The notes below the pieces were generated by a model. It searched no databases. It was not told where the DNA came from and saw only the letters and a program-made list of their open reading frames with translations. Positions 1 to 8,804 of a stretch of DNA of 64,000 nt are shown here, in pieces. The stretch is from an uncultured Clostridia bacterium (lineage in GTDB: Bacteria; Bacillota; Clostridia; Peptostreptococcales; Anaerovoracaceae). A program made the position numbers and the translations under genes. Location: NCBI GenBank assembly GCA_934255545.1, contig CAKQOE010000006.1:1-64000 (forward strand), given 5' to 3'. Each line of letters opens with the position of its first letter. Within the stretch, counting starts at the first letter, position 1.

Positions 1-57
1 CATTCTGCTCCGAGCTCCGCTTATCCGTATATCAGCCACCAGCATCGGCAATTTCAC
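1..57 (-). other. possible start of a further gene running off the left edge
   Basis: The first three bases read ATG on the minus strand, preceded six bases away by GGAG. The same frame is open back to a GTG at 55-57. It would be the next gene of the cobT block, but only the start is in the window, so neither product nor start can be named. Confidence 0.25.
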
Positions 58-86
58 AATAATAAAAGTTACAATAACGTATACTT

Positions 87-1169
87 TTAAAACCGCTCGT
101 ATGCGGTTATATCTGCGTCGTCGAATGTTCTGCCGTTATTGTACACGCTGAGCGCCATGTCCAGCAGCGGATACAGCATGACTGCTGATGTTCCTTCGCC
201 GAGGGCCATGTCCGCATCTATTACAGGCTTTTTTCCAAGCATGCCGGCGAGAACTGCTGCTGCCGGCTCCTTTCCGGCGCATGACATTATCATGTATCCC
301 GATGCAGCCGGACATATCATCACAGCGAGAACTGCTGCCGCAGATGAGACTGAAACATCTACTGCTACAGGCATCCCGGACGCCGCGCCTCCGAGAAACA
401 ATCCCGTCATCCCGGCTATCTCAAGACCTCCGACCTTTGAAAGCACATCAACTGCATCTGCAGGATCCGGACAGTTGACACGCAGCGCTCTCTCAACAGC
501 TCTTATCTTGCGCTCAAGTCCTTCATCAGACAGACCGGCTCCGCGGCCTGTTATCTCAGACGGCTCGACACCGGCCAGCGCGCACGTTATCGCCGTCATC
601 GGTGTCGTATTTCCGATACCCATTTCTCCGCTGACAGCTATATCATATCCGCGTTCAGCAAGCATCGCTGCCATATCCATGCCTGAAAGCACCGCCCTGC
701 ACGCCTCCTCCCGCGTCATGGCCGGACCCTCAGCTATATTGCCCGTTCCGGGCTTTACCTTCATATCTATGACACGATCATCGATACACTCCCGTCCGGC
801 TGCTATACCCATATCAACAGCAAAAACGTCTGCGCCTGCAGCATCCGCCATGACATTTATCGTCGAGCTTCCCCCGGCGACTGCATTTGCAACGTTTACC
901 GTAACAGAGCGATCAGTCTGTGACACGCCCTCTTCAACTACTCCATGATCTGCGCACATGACAACTACAGCCTTTTTTTTCAGTCTGACATCGGCCGAGC
1001 CACTCGCGCCGGCTATATCAACGACCATATCCTCAAATCTTCCAAGCCCGTCAACAGGCTTTGCCAGCGAATCCCAGCGTTCGCGCGCGGCGCGTCTCGC
1101 GCCGTCATCGACCGTACTTATGGATCTGATACGTTCCTTCAGAATTTCTTCATAGCTTTTTTCTTCCAT
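87..1169 (-). CDS. cobT: nicotinate-nucleotide--dimethylbenzimidazole phosphoribosyltransferase (CobT)
   Basis: This cytosolic enzyme transfers phosphoribose from nicotinate mononucleotide to a benzimidazole base, activating the lower ligand of cobalamin. The N-terminal RWDSLAKPVDGLGRFE stretch and the C-terminal LGEG motif are family hallmarks; the Glu of LGEG (about residue 325) matches the catalytic base. I start at the ATG at 1169 because GGGGA lies five bases upstream. The ATG at 1205 would add 12 residues but has no clear ribosome binding site. The resulting 360 residues is the normal family length. It lies 69 bases downstream of cbiA on the same strand, so it is probably cotranscribed with it. 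Confidence 0.93.
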   Translation of the reverse strand: MEEKSYEEILKERIRSISTVDDGARRAARERWDSLAKPVDGLGRFEDMVVDIAGASGSADVRLKKKAVVVMCADHGVVEEGVSQTDRSVTVNVANAVAGGSSTINVMADAAGADVFAVDMGIAAGRECIDDRVIDMKVKPGTGNIAEGPAMTREEACRAVLSGMDMAAMLAERGYDIAVSGEMGIGNTTPMTAITCALAGVEPSEITGRGAGLSDEGLERKIRAVERALRVNCPDPADAVDVLSKVGGLEIAGMTGLFLGGAASGMPVAVDVSVSSAAAVLAVMICPAASGYMIMSCAGKEPAAAVLAGMLGKKPVIDADMALGEGTSAVMLYPLLDMALSVYNNGRTFDDADITAYERF

Positions 1170-1238
1170 AGAGTCCCCTGTTTTTTTCAATTCCATATTT
1201 TCCATTTATTTCAACAAAGTACCTGCTGCAATACAGCC

Positions 1239-2642
1239 TCACAAGCTTTTCCTGCGCCCGGCGCAGGCATGAACGAACCGCATTGCCGCTTTGGGCGAAT
1301 CATAATAAAAAAGATGCGGAAAACCGGCATACATATCATCTGTCATTATCCCGCATTTCCAACTGCGGGTGCCGTCCGGCTTCACTGCAAGAAATGACTC
1401 TCCGCAATGCTCGCTGTCCCAGTAATGAAACTCATGCGCTTTCAGTTCCGAGCCCTCCGGGCACAGCAAGCCGCCCTCAAGCGCCTTTAAGGTTATATAG
1501 CCAAACCGCCCGAGCCGTTCCGTCCTGAAGCACCTGCCCGGTATCACACCTGCCATGCGGTAAAGCTTCCCGTCAGCGCCTTCAAGGACCTCATGCAGAT
1601 ACATAAAGCCACCGCACTCCGCTATCATAGGTATGCCATCGGCTCTCGACTGCTTTACCGACTCAAGCATCGGCTCGTTAGCTGCCAGCTCCGCCGCATG
1701 CAGCTCAGGGTAGCCTCCGCTCAGGATCACGCCGTCTATATCATCAGGCAGCCCGGTATCGCTAAGAGGACTGAATGGTACGATCTCACATCCTGCTTCC
1801 TGCAATAATGCTGTATTTTCCTTATATGTAAAGCAAAAAGCATCATCCGAAGCTAATGCGATACGCACCCTGCGCGCGTCACCGCGCGCCATAATTACCG
1901 TATCCTCAGCGATCTGACGTTCAAATTTCTTTTTCCATTCCGGTGCATCCGATCGAAGCGCGGGCGCTTCAGCTGCCAGGTCTATGATGCCCTCTATGTC
2001 TACAGTTTTTTCCATTTCAGAAGCGATCAGCTTCATTTTTTCTTTGATATCGGCTACTTCTCCTGCCGTGACCAGTCCAAGATGGCGGCTCTCAAGAGTC
2101 AGCGCCGCGCGGCGCGGCAGATATCCGAGAGGCCTGACGCCCATTGACTCAGCCATTTCAGCAGCCTGTCTGTAAAGCTTTTCCGACATGTTATTAAAGA
2201 TAACGCCTTTTATACAGCTGTCTGTTATCTCCGGCCAGTCAAGGAATCCTTTAAGCACAGCTCCGACAGACGCGCCCATGCCTCTGCAGTTTATGACTAA
2301 TACAACAGGCGCGCTTACTGCGCGCGCGACGCTGAATGTGCTCGCTTCAGATGTAAAGCCTATGCCGTCGTAATATCCCATGACGCCTTCTATAACAGAA
2401 ATGTCAGATCTTTCCTCCGCCCGGCTGATGATCCATCTGAGTGTTTTTTCATCAGAAAAAAACGGGTCGAGATTTCCAGCCCTCGCACCCGTTATACGTT
2501 CATAAAACATAGGATCTATATAGTCAGGACCGCACTTAAATGCCGCAGCATCAAGACCTCTGTTGACAAGACACTGCAGCAGCCCCGACGTCACCGTCGT
2601 TTTACCGCTGCCGCTTCCTGTTCCTGCTATAAGCACCCTCAT
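1239..2642 (-). CDS. cbiA: cobyrinate a,c-diamide synthase (CbiA)
   Basis: This enzyme performs ATP- and glutamine-dependent amidation of the a and c side chains of cobyrinate. The P-loop GTGSGSGKTT is at residues 7-16 in a dethiobiotin-synthetase-like domain. The C-terminal class I-like glutaminase (GATase_3) domain has its nucleophile in AECGG, Cys343. The length of 467 residues is normal. The start codon overlaps the stop of the upstream NTPase gene (ATGA), which suggests translational coupling. It is followed by cobT. Confidence 0.95.
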   Translation of the reverse strand: MRVLIAGTGSGSGKTTVTSGLLQCLVNRGLDAAAFKCGPDYIDPMFYERITGARAGNLDPFFSDEKTLRWIISRAEERSDISVIEGVMGYYDGIGFTSEASTFSVARAVSAPVVLVINCRGMGASVGAVLKGFLDWPEITDSCIKGVIFNNMSEKLYRQAAEMAESMGVRPLGYLPRRAALTLESRHLGLVTAGEVADIKEKMKLIASEMEKTVDIEGIIDLAAEAPALRSDAPEWKKKFERQIAEDTVIMARGDARRVRIALASDDAFCFTYKENTALLQEAGCEIVPFSPLSDTGLPDDIDGVILSGGYPELHAAELAANEPMLESVKQSRADGIPMIAECGGFMYLHEVLEGADGKLYRMAGVIPGRCFRTERLGRFGYITLKALEGGLLCPEGSELKAHEFHYWDSEHCGESFLAVKPDGTRSWKCGIMTDDMYAGFPHLFYYDSPKAAMRFVHACAGRRKSL

Positions 2643-3139
2643 TTCATGTACCTCGATATTATGTCAGGGATGTCGTTCCTGTTTTCTTCATCTACTGTGA
2701 TTATGACCGTATCATCGCGCTCGTGCAGCATGTCCCAGAACGGGCCGTCCGGCTTGTTTCTGAGCACTCCGACAGTGCGTATGCCCCGATCGAGCATTAC
2801 AGGCACTGCATCTGTAAAAACATGCGCGTCCCTTTCCATGAAACCGAGCTCATCCATTATGAGCATATCGCAGTCTGAGGTATCCATATCTGTAAGCATC
2901 TTACCTGCGCGGTCAAATGCCTCGATATCAGGTACAGGTCTTGATCCTCCGATCGGAGCCGCTGCTTTGATCTCCCGATCACCGTCTTTCCCGATAATTT
3001 TTATCGTAAGTAGGCCTGTGCTCCTGTCCAGATGAGTAGTAAATCCAAGCGGGCTGATATTTTCTTTTTCCAGAAATCTTTTTATGGCCGTAGACTTTCC
3101 TACCTGAACATTTCCTGTAAGAAAAACATTCATTTTCAT
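2639..3139 (-). CDS. NTPase_1 family nucleoside-triphosphatase
   Basis: This 166-residue P-loop protein has GNVQVGKST at residues 9-17 and a Walker B-like MLIMDELGF near residue 95, matching the THEP1/NTPase_1 family of nucleotide phosphatases or kinases. Its physiological substrate is unknown. Overlap with cbiA by four bases and its place between cbiET and cbiA suggest a role in corrinoid metabolism, but that is inference from context. It lacks the GGxRSGKS signature of CobU, so I do not call it adenosylcobinamide kinase. Confidence 0.8.
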   Translation of the reverse strand: MKMNVFLTGNVQVGKSTAIKRFLEKENISPLGFTTHLDRSTGLLTIKIIGKDGDREIKAAAPIGGSRPVPDIEAFDRAGKMLTDMDTSDCDMLIMDELGFMERDAHVFTDAVPVMLDRGIRTVGVLRNKPDGPFWDMLHERDDTVIITVDEENRNDIPDIISRYMK

Positions 3140-3165
3140 TTATCCCCTTAATAAAAAATGCATTG

Positions 3166-3179
3166 GCGCGGTAACGCGC
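3166..3179. repeat. GC hairpin with GTAA tetraloop
   Basis: GCGCG-GTAA-CGCGC, a five-base-pair stem closed by a GNRA loop on the plus strand. It fills the 47-base gap between the NTPase start and the cbiET stop, and is a member of the GNRA hairpin set described in the findings. Confidence 0.5.
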
Positions 3180-3186
3180 ACTTATC

Positions 3187-4419
3187 CTACTTAAAGCGGA
3201 ATTCCGCTTTTATTATGAAAACAGGATTCTGTGCCTGCAGAAGGTTATGGTCTCCTACGCTGCGCGTCCTGGACGCGGCTATCTGCGTGTATTCTATCTT
3301 AAGCGCTTTTTTTGTGCTTAGCATCGTTACTGATTTTGCGATAGTTTCCATGGAAACTGCGTTTATGACCAGTCTGAAATCTCTGCGAGCTTCTCTGTTT
3401 TTCTCCACGAGCGCGTCTATTATACCCTCCAGCATACCGTTTGAGCCGCCTACGAATACGAAATCAGGAGCAGGGAGCTCTTCGAGCGCCTCTGGGGCGC
3501 TGCCTGTTACTGCAACTATATTGTCCACTGCCATAGCGTGTGCGTTTTTCTGCAGAAGGTCTATGGCTTCAGGATTGACTTCTATGCCGTACACTGTTCC
3601 TCTGTAGGCTGCCATGGCCGCTTCTATGGAGACTGAGCCTGTTCCCGCGCCTATGTCGTAAACGATGCTTTCAGGCTGTATCTTAAGCGCTGACATCGTA
3701 ACGGCTCTGACTTCTCTCTTTGTCATCGGAACGTTTCCGCGCTCAAATTTTTCGTCTGCTATGCCTGCGAGTATACGCTCGTCTGCTTTTTCATTGATGA
3801 CAAGCATGACCGCAAGCTTATCGTACTCTCCGTCTGCGAGCTCATCGACTGTGCCTGAGACTATAGTTTCCTCATGGTATGACAGGCGTTCGCCTATGTA
3901 AACAGGCAGGCAGCCGAATCTGTACTCCTGCAGCGTATGTAAAAGTGTGGAAATATTTCCATCTGTAAGAATGAATGTCTTTTTGTTGCGTCTGACCTCA
4001 GACGCTATGTTTATGCTGCGGCCGTGCGCGCTTATAACTTCTGCATCGTTCCATGCCTGTCCTACTGCGCTGCACATATATGACAGCGATGATACTCCGG
4101 GCAGCACCCTCGGCTCGTACTTTGCAAGCGCTTCGGCTATAGCGGGCGCTCCGCTGTAAAGTCCCGGGTCGCCTGATACGAGCACAGCAAAATGCTCCGC
4201 ATCCTCTGCGTCTACGATCTCAGCTATTTTATCTGCGCGGTACTCGCTTATGAGCTTTTTTCCTTCTGCCGCGAACGGTTCTATCATGCGCGCCGCGCCT
4301 ATTATGACGTCGGCTGCGTTTATCGCGTTTATTACCTGCAATGTGGCCGTTTCCGGGTTGCCAAGGCCTATGCCGGCTATTACAATATTTTTCTTATCTT
4401 TAATTACCGTATCTTCCAT
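3187..4419 (-). CDS. cbiET: fused CbiE-CbiT precorrin/cobalt-precorrin C5,C15-methyltransferase and C12 decarboxylase
   Basis: This 410-residue fusion carries out SAM-dependent methylation of C5 (CbiE half) and methylation of C15 with C12 acetate decarboxylation (CbiT half). Residues about 10-210 are a tetrapyrrole methylase with GIGLGNP near the start and SGDPGLYSG in the middle. Residues about 220-400 are a class I methyltransferase with the SAM loop VYDIGAGTGSVSIEAA. Such fusions are known (the aerobic homologue is CobL). The gene precedes the NTPase-cbiA-cobT block in transcription order. Confidence 0.93.
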   Translation of the reverse strand: MEDTVIKDKKNIVIAGIGLGNPETATLQVINAINAADVIIGAARMIEPFAAEGKKLISEYRADKIAEIVDAEDAEHFAVLVSGDPGLYSGAPAIAEALAKYEPRVLPGVSSLSYMCSAVGQAWNDAEVISAHGRSINIASEVRRNKKTFILTDGNISTLLHTLQEYRFGCLPVYIGERLSYHEETIVSGTVDELADGEYDKLAVMLVINEKADERILAGIADEKFERGNVPMTKREVRAVTMSALKIQPESIVYDIGAGTGSVSIEAAMAAYRGTVYGIEVNPEAIDLLQKNAHAMAVDNIVAVTGSAPEALEELPAPDFVFVGGSNGMLEGIIDALVEKNREARRDFRLVINAVSMETIAKSVTMLSTKKALKIEYTQIAASRTRSVGDHNLLQAQNPVFIIKAEFRFK

Positions 4420-4500
4420 AACTTATTTTTCATAAACTCTCTTTTTCAAAATTTATATGCTGGTTATTGCTTTTAAAATAACAACATAATATAATAAAAA

Positions 4501-4579
4501 CACAACAGGCAACCGTAAAGCGGTCAGCTAAAATTACAGGTTATGTAAGTAACCGCCAACTTTAGCGGGGCAGGCGGTT
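4501..4579 (-). other. paired hairpins downstream of the small toxin gene
   Basis: On the minus strand the toxin stop is followed by an AACCGCC...GGCGGTT hairpin (4551-4579) and then a weaker ACCG...CGGT hairpin. Hol_Tox-type loci usually carry structured RNA just after the small ORF, where an antisense antitoxin RNA overlaps. No antisense promoter was identified with confidence here. Confidence 0.45.
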
Positions 4580-4664
4580 ATTTACGCTTATCATTATTTT
4601 TATGAACACTTACGAGCAGCATCAAGATATTTAATACTATCATAAGGATCTCAAAATCTGACAT
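4578..4664 (-). CDS. putative holin-like type I toxin, 28 residues
   Basis: This short gene encodes a 28-residue peptide starting MSDFEILMIVLNILMLLVSV and ending in a basic tail (HKNNDKRK). It has an acidic N-terminus, one hydrophobic helix and a lysine/arginine C-terminus, the layout of putative holin-like toxins (Hol_Tox family), which insert in the membrane when over-made. An ideal ribosome binding site, AAAGGGGGTGA, lies four bases before the ATG. The hairpins after the stop fit a type I toxin locus held in check by an antisense RNA. The antitoxin RNA itself is not proven from sequence. Confidence 0.78.
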   Translation of the reverse strand: MSDFEILMIVLNILMLLVSVHKNNDKRK

Positions 4665-4792
4665 ACGCTCACCCCCTTTCGGGAGCTGACCGCCGTTCCT
4701 GTATTCTGTTGTGCTTTGTCCAGCGGACAATATCTATATTAACATATCAATTACAGATTTTATATATTTTTATCACTTAAAATCAGCTAAAA

Positions 4793-4831
4793 AGACCGGA
4801 CTTTCAGAAATTCTGTCTGCGAGTCCGGTCT
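4793..4831. terminator. bidirectional terminator after arcC
   Basis: A ten-base stem AGACCGGACT/AGTCCGGTCT is flanked by an A-run on the left and a T-run on the right. It stops leftward transcription from arcC and could also act rightward. Confidence 0.85.
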
Positions 4832-4849
4832 GTTTTTTCCCGTATCCTG

Positions 4850-5806
4850 TTATGCGAATGTCACTGTTGTTCCAGTCTTGCCTTCAAGCGCTTCTATTGC
4901 CTTGTCGAGGCTTGTTATTATCGCCTTTCTGCCGGGATATGCTCTTACGAATTTCATTGCTGCTTCTACCTTTGGCAGCATGCTGCCCGGCGCGAACTGT
5001 CCTTCTTTTATATACTGCGCGCCTTCTTTAAGGCTCATATTATCTATGTCTTTCTGATCGGGTCTGTTCCAGTTTATGGCTACCTTTTCTACTTCTGTCA
5101 GTATCATGAGTATATCGGCGTCTACCTGCTCTGCCAGCAGTTCAGCTGCAAGATCCTTATCTATGACTGCGGCTACGCCGTTTAAAGTCCCGTCCTTCTG
5201 CTCTATGACGGGGATGCCGCCTCCGCCGCAGCATATGACTATCGCTTCATCCCACAGCGATCTTATCGACTTTATCTCCACTATACGGCGCGGTACCGGT
5301 GACGGTACGACTCTTCTCCATCCTCTTCCTGCGTCTTCCTTCATCTGATAGCCTTTTGTTCTTATCAATTCTTTTGACTCCGCTTCGGTGTAAAACGGAC
5401 CTACAGGTTTTTCCGGACGGCTGAACGCCGGGTCTGACGCGTCTACTACCATCTGAGTCGCGACTGTCAGCACCGGGATATTGATATTTCTCGTGTTCAG
5501 CGCGTATTTGAGCGCCTGCTGGATGTGATAGCCTATATAGCCCTGCGACATGGCGCCGCACACGTCGAACGGCATGGCGGGAGTAATATCTTTTGCTGTT
5601 TCTGACGCTAAAAGTATGCGGCCGACCTGCGGGCCGTTTCCGTGAACTATCGCTATCTCATAACCCTTTGCGCTTATGTCTGCGATGTTCTCGCACGTCT
5701 TTTTTACTGCCTCAAGCTGATCCTCAGCCGTCGGGCGGCTGTCCTTTGACTGGAGCGCGTTGCCGCCGAGCGCTATTACTATTTTTTCAGGTCTTTTATT
5801 TTCCAT
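4850..5806 (-). CDS. arcC: carbamate kinase
   Basis: This enzyme makes ATP from carbamoyl phosphate and ADP, the last step of arginine deiminase or citrulline fermentation. The 318-residue protein shows the amino-acid-kinase motifs ALGGNALQ at the start and HGNGPQVG near residue 55. It is separated from argF by an Rpn gene. No arginine deiminase gene is in the window, so the citrulline source is not visible. Confidence 0.95.
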   Translation of the reverse strand: MENKRPEKIVIALGGNALQSKDSRPTAEDQLEAVKKTCENIADISAKGYEIAIVHGNGPQVGRILLASETAKDITPAMPFDVCGAMSQGYIGYHIQQALKYALNTRNINIPVLTVATQMVVDASDPAFSRPEKPVGPFYTEAESKELIRTKGYQMKEDAGRGWRRVVPSPVPRRIVEIKSIRSLWDEAIVICCGGGGIPVIEQKDGTLNGVAAVIDKDLAAELLAEQVDADILMILTEVEKVAINWNRPDQKDIDNMSLKEGAQYIKEGQFAPGSMLPKVEAAMKFVRAYPGRKAIITSLDKAIEALEGKTGTTVTFA

Positions 5807-5969
5807 TTTATAACATTTCCTTCCTGCAGATCTGCATGGTTTTGATATATATGTTGTTTATATCAGTTTTTCACGCTATGCGTTTTTTATGCAGGAATAA
5901 GTATTTTTTTAGTACATTACTTTATACGCCCATTTTGCCCTTAAATCTCTGCCCGACCGCCCTTTTCCG

Positions 5970-5983
5970 GCGCGGTGACGCAC
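5970..5983. repeat. imperfect GC hairpin with GTGA tetraloop
   Basis: GCGCG-GTGA-CGCAC, with one mismatch in a five-pair stem. It sits in the 349-base spacer between arcC and the Rpn gene. The rest of that spacer is AT-rich and holds the duplicated Rpn leader. Confidence 0.4.
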
Positions 5984-6037
5984 GCATATCATTATATTTT
6001 TGCCTGTTTATTATTCGTTTTCTATTTATTTTTTATT

Positions 6038-6125
6038 TTTACATATTTTAGTTGTTATTTTATTCCAGTTAGGGTATTATCAGATATATCATGATATGGA
6101 ATTTTATGTAATTACATAGTTTTAG
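6038..6125 (+). repeat. upstream region shared with the second Rpn locus, copy A
   Basis: This AT-rich stretch aligns with 58798-58888, sharing for example TTTACATATT, GTATTATCAG and TTTATGTAATT in the same order. Both copies sit just before an Rpn-type gene and follow a GC-rich hairpin, so the two loci descend from one duplicated unit with its leader. Confidence 0.65.
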
Positions 6126-6155
6126 TGTATCGAATAGAAAGAAGGGACGGTGTTT

Positions 6156-7046
6156 ATGCCGGGTATCAGACGTGACCACAAGGACAGGATATTCAGAAAG
6201 CTTTTTGGGGATCCTGATAATAAGGAGAATCTGCTTTCTCTGTATAATGCTCTCAACGACAGGGATTATGATGACCCTGATATGCTTGAAATTACTACTA
6301 TCGACGATGTTATTTACATGGGGATGAAAAACGATGTTTCGTGTATTATCGACAATCACATGAGCCTTATTGAGCAGCAGTCTACATACAACCCTAATAT
6401 GCCGTTGCGCGGTATGCTCTACTCGGGGCAGCTTTACGACCAGTATATAACGAGTCACGATTTCAATCGTTATTCCGGTAAGTTGATAAAAATTCCTGCA
6501 CCTAAGTATTTCGTGTTGTATAATGGAACTGGGAATCTGCCTGAGCGCTCGGTGCTCAGGCTGTCGGATGCTTTTTTGGTGCCTGCTGATGAGGAGGGCT
6601 GCTACGAGTGGACTGCTATTATGCTTAATATTAATTATGGGCATAATAAAAAGCTGCTTTCGGCGTGCCGCGTGCTTGAGGAGTATTCTCTTTTCGTTGA
6701 AAAGACGCGCACGCATATAGCTGCCGGAAGGTCGCCTAAAATAGCAGTTGAGCTTACTGTGGACGAATGCATCCATGAAGGGGTCCTGTCAGATTTTCTT
6801 AAAAAACACAAAGCTGAGGTGATATGTATGTTTTTAACTGAATATGACGAAGCCGAAACTATGGAAATGTTTAAAAGGGAGTTCCGTGAGGATGGTATCG
6901 AAGAGGGCCGGAGGGAAGGTCTTCAGCTCGGACAGGATATGCTGGCGTGGCTCAAGAGTCAGGGACGTGTTGATGATATCATGCGAACTATAAGTGATGA
7001 TGCTTTCCGCGATCAGATGATCGCGGAGTATCAGGCTTCGCTGTAA
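6156..7046 (+). CDS. Rpn family recombination-promoting nuclease / PD-(D/E)XK transposase-like protein
   Basis: This 296-residue protein belongs to the Rpn/YhgA-like family of PD-(D/E)XK nucleases, which in E. coli promote RecA-independent recombination. Near residue 55 the order Asp ... IEQQ in NDVSCIIDNHMSLIEQQS fits the catalytic core. LTEYDEAETMEMF and a charged repeat-like C-terminus (GIEEGRREGLQLGQDM) are typical of the Clostridia subgroup. I use the ATG at 6156, nine bases after AAGGG, rather than the GTG at 6150. The C-terminal 40 residues closely match the decayed copy at 58911-59802. Confidence 0.85.
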   Translation: MPGIRRDHKDRIFRKLFGDPDNKENLLSLYNALNDRDYDDPDMLEITTIDDVIYMGMKNDVSCIIDNHMSLIEQQSTYNPNMPLRGMLYSGQLYDQYITSHDFNRYSGKLIKIPAPKYFVLYNGTGNLPERSVLRLSDAFLVPADEEGCYEWTAIMLNINYGHNKKLLSACRVLEEYSLFVEKTRTHIAAGRSPKIAVELTVDECIHEGVLSDFLKKHKAEVICMFLTEYDEAETMEMFKREFREDGIEEGRREGLQLGQDMLAWLKSQGRVDDIMRTISDDAFRDQMIAEYQASL

Positions 7047-7083
7047 AAAAAATCAACACTTTGACAATTTGATATTTTAATAG

Positions 7084-7156
7084 AACAACTCCGGCAGGAG
7101 CCGCGCGGTCAGCTTTTGGCTGATCGCGCGGTACTGTACGGAGTTGTTTGTTTTTT
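7084..7156 (+). terminator. strong nested terminator after the Rpn gene
   Basis: An outer stem AACAACTCCG/CGGAGTTGTT encloses an inner CGCGCGGTCAGC...GGCTGATCGCGCG stem and is followed by a T-run on the plus strand. Confidence 0.9.
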
Positions 7157-7191
7157 GCGACCGGACCGGCCGATTGCATGACGGTCTGTGG

Positions 7192-7205
7192 GTGCGGTGA
7201 CGCAC
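7192..7205. repeat. GC hairpin with GTGA tetraloop
   Basis: GTGCG-GTGA-CGCAC, a perfect five-pair stem between the Rpn terminator and the argF stop. Confidence 0.5.
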
Positions 7206-7266
7206 GCTATGTTTTGGATCTTATTGCTTTATTATTTAATGTTTCTTTAATAAAGTGCAGCGCGAT

Positions 7267-8268
7267 TTATGCCTTCGGTGATTCTTCGAGGGTCGCCATC
7301 ATTACTGCTTTTATGGTGTGCATGCGGTTTTCGGCTTCGTCGAATACTTTTGACTGCGGTGATTCGAATACTGCGTCTTCTACTTCCATTTCATTGAAGC
7401 CGAAGCGTGCGCCCATTTCTGCGCCGACCTTTGTGTCGAGGTCGTGGAATGCAGGGAGGCAGTGAAGGAATATAGCTGTCGGCTTTGCGTTTGCCATGGC
7501 TTCTGTCGTTACTTTGTACGGTGTGAGATCCTTTATGCGCTCTTCCCATACTTCGTCAGGCTCGCCCATAGATACCCATACGTCTGTGTATATGACATCG
7601 GCGTCCTTAGTGCCTTCCTTTACGTCTTCTGTGAGCGTGATCGTCGCGCCGCTTTCCTTTGCGTACTCTTTGCATGCTGCTACGAGCTCGTCATTCGGGA
7701 AGTACTTTTTGTTTGTGCATGCTACGAAGTCAAGGCCGAGCTTTGAGCATACTACCATGAGGGAGTTGCCCATGTTGTATCTCGCATCGCCCATGTAAAC
7801 GAGCTTGAGACCCTTGAGTGTGCCGAAGTTTTCTCTGACAGTGAGCATATCGGCGAGCATCTGTGTCGGGTGGTACTGGTTTGTGAGGCCGTTCCATACA
7901 GGCACGCCTGATTTTTCAGCGAGTTCTTCTACTATAGACTGGTCGTAGCCGCGGTACTCAATGCCGTCGAACATCCTTCCGAGTACGCGGGCTGTGTCCT
8001 CGATCGTTTCTTTTTTGCCGATCTGTGAGCCTGTAGGTCCGAGGTATGTAGTGCCCATGCCCATGTCGTGAGCGGCTACTTCGAATGAGCAGCGCGTTCT
8101 TGTGCTGTCCTTTTCAAATATCAAGGCTACATTCTGACCGCGCCAGTTGTCTACAGGCACTCTGTTCTTTTTCTTTTCCTTTACTTCTGCTGAGAGGTCG
8201 ATGAGATATAATATTTCCTCCGGCGTGAAGTCGCGGAGTGTGAGAAAGCTTCTTCCTTTTAAGTTCAT
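7267..8268 (-). CDS. argF: ornithine carbamoyltransferase
   Basis: This enzyme exchanges carbamoyl phosphate plus ornithine with citrulline. The 333-residue protein has the carbamoyl-phosphate motif STRTR at residues 55-59 and the ornithine-side motif HCLPAFHD. With carbamate kinase 1.5 kb away a catabolic (ArcB-like) role is likely, but anabolic and catabolic forms cannot be told apart from sequence alone. A GGAG site lies nine bases before the ATG. It lies 13 bases after pyrI in the pyrB-pyrI-argF run. Confidence 0.95.
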   Translation of the reverse strand: MNLKGRSFLTLRDFTPEEILYLIDLSAEVKEKKKNRVPVDNWRGQNVALIFEKDSTRTRCSFEVAAHDMGMGTTYLGPTGSQIGKKETIEDTARVLGRMFDGIEYRGYDQSIVEELAEKSGVPVWNGLTNQYHPTQMLADMLTVRENFGTLKGLKLVYMGDARYNMGNSLMVVCSKLGLDFVACTNKKYFPNDELVAACKEYAKESGATITLTEDVKEGTKDADVIYTDVWVSMGEPDEVWEERIKDLTPYKVTTEAMANAKPTAIFLHCLPAFHDLDTKVGAEMGARFGFNEMEVEDAVFESPQSKVFDEAENRMHTIKAVMMATLEESPKA

Positions 8269-8281
8269 GGTAATATTCTCC

Positions 8282-8731
8282 TTACTTGTTTGGATAATAC
8301 TGTTCTTCGCAATAGCGGCAGCGGTAAACTTCTTTTTCTTCGTCTGTGAGTATGAATATCTGGTCGAGCTCCTGCTCTACTGATGTGATGCAGCGCGGGT
8401 TTTTGCATTTTATTACATTTACTACGCTTTTTGGGAGTTTAAGATCCATTTTTTCTACTATTCTTGAATCCTTAATGATATTCACTGTTATATTATGGTC
8501 GATAAAGCCGAGAATATCAAGGTCTATATAGTCTATCGGGCATTCTATCTTTATGATGTCCTTACGGCCCATCTTGCTGCTACGGGCGTTTTTGATGATG
8601 GCTACACAGCAGTCGAGCTTGTCGAGGTGCAGGTACTTATATATATCCATGCTCTTGCCGGCCTGGATGTGGTCGAGCACGAAGCCTTCTTCTATTCTTC
8701 CTACATTTAGAGTGTTCTTCATTTCTGACAT
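8282..8731 (-). CDS. pyrI: aspartate carbamoyltransferase regulatory chain
   Basis: This is the regulatory subunit that binds nucleotides and, through zinc, docks onto PyrB trimers to give allosteric control of pyrimidine synthesis. The start VGRIEEGFVLDHI is typical. The four zinc cysteines are in CKNPRC and CRYC near the C-terminus. I start at 8731 (MSEMKNTLNVG), nine bases after AAGGAG; a longer reading frame exists upstream but runs into the 13-base tandem repeat and is not coding. The resulting 149 residues is the usual length. Confidence 0.95.
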   Translation of the reverse strand: MSEMKNTLNVGRIEEGFVLDHIQAGKSMDIYKYLHLDKLDCCVAIIKNARSSKMGRKDIIKIECPIDYIDLDILGFIDHNITVNIIKDSRIVEKMDLKLPKSVVNVIKCKNPRCITSVEQELDQIFILTDEEKEVYRCRYCEEQYYPNK

Positions 8732-8804
8732 TTGCGTTTTCTCCTTGTGATCTGCTTTGCTGTTGGCTGCTTGATGCGTATTATGCGCTATTTGCCGTTT
8801 GACG

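Noticed and set aside
2639..3139. NTPase as CobU-type adenosylcobinamide kinase
   Set aside because: P-loop and overall pattern match NTPase_1, and the GGxRSGKS motif is missing.
6069..6776. Long minus-strand reading frame over the Rpn gene
   Set aside because: Antisense to a well-supported gene, no family resemblance and no ribosome binding site.
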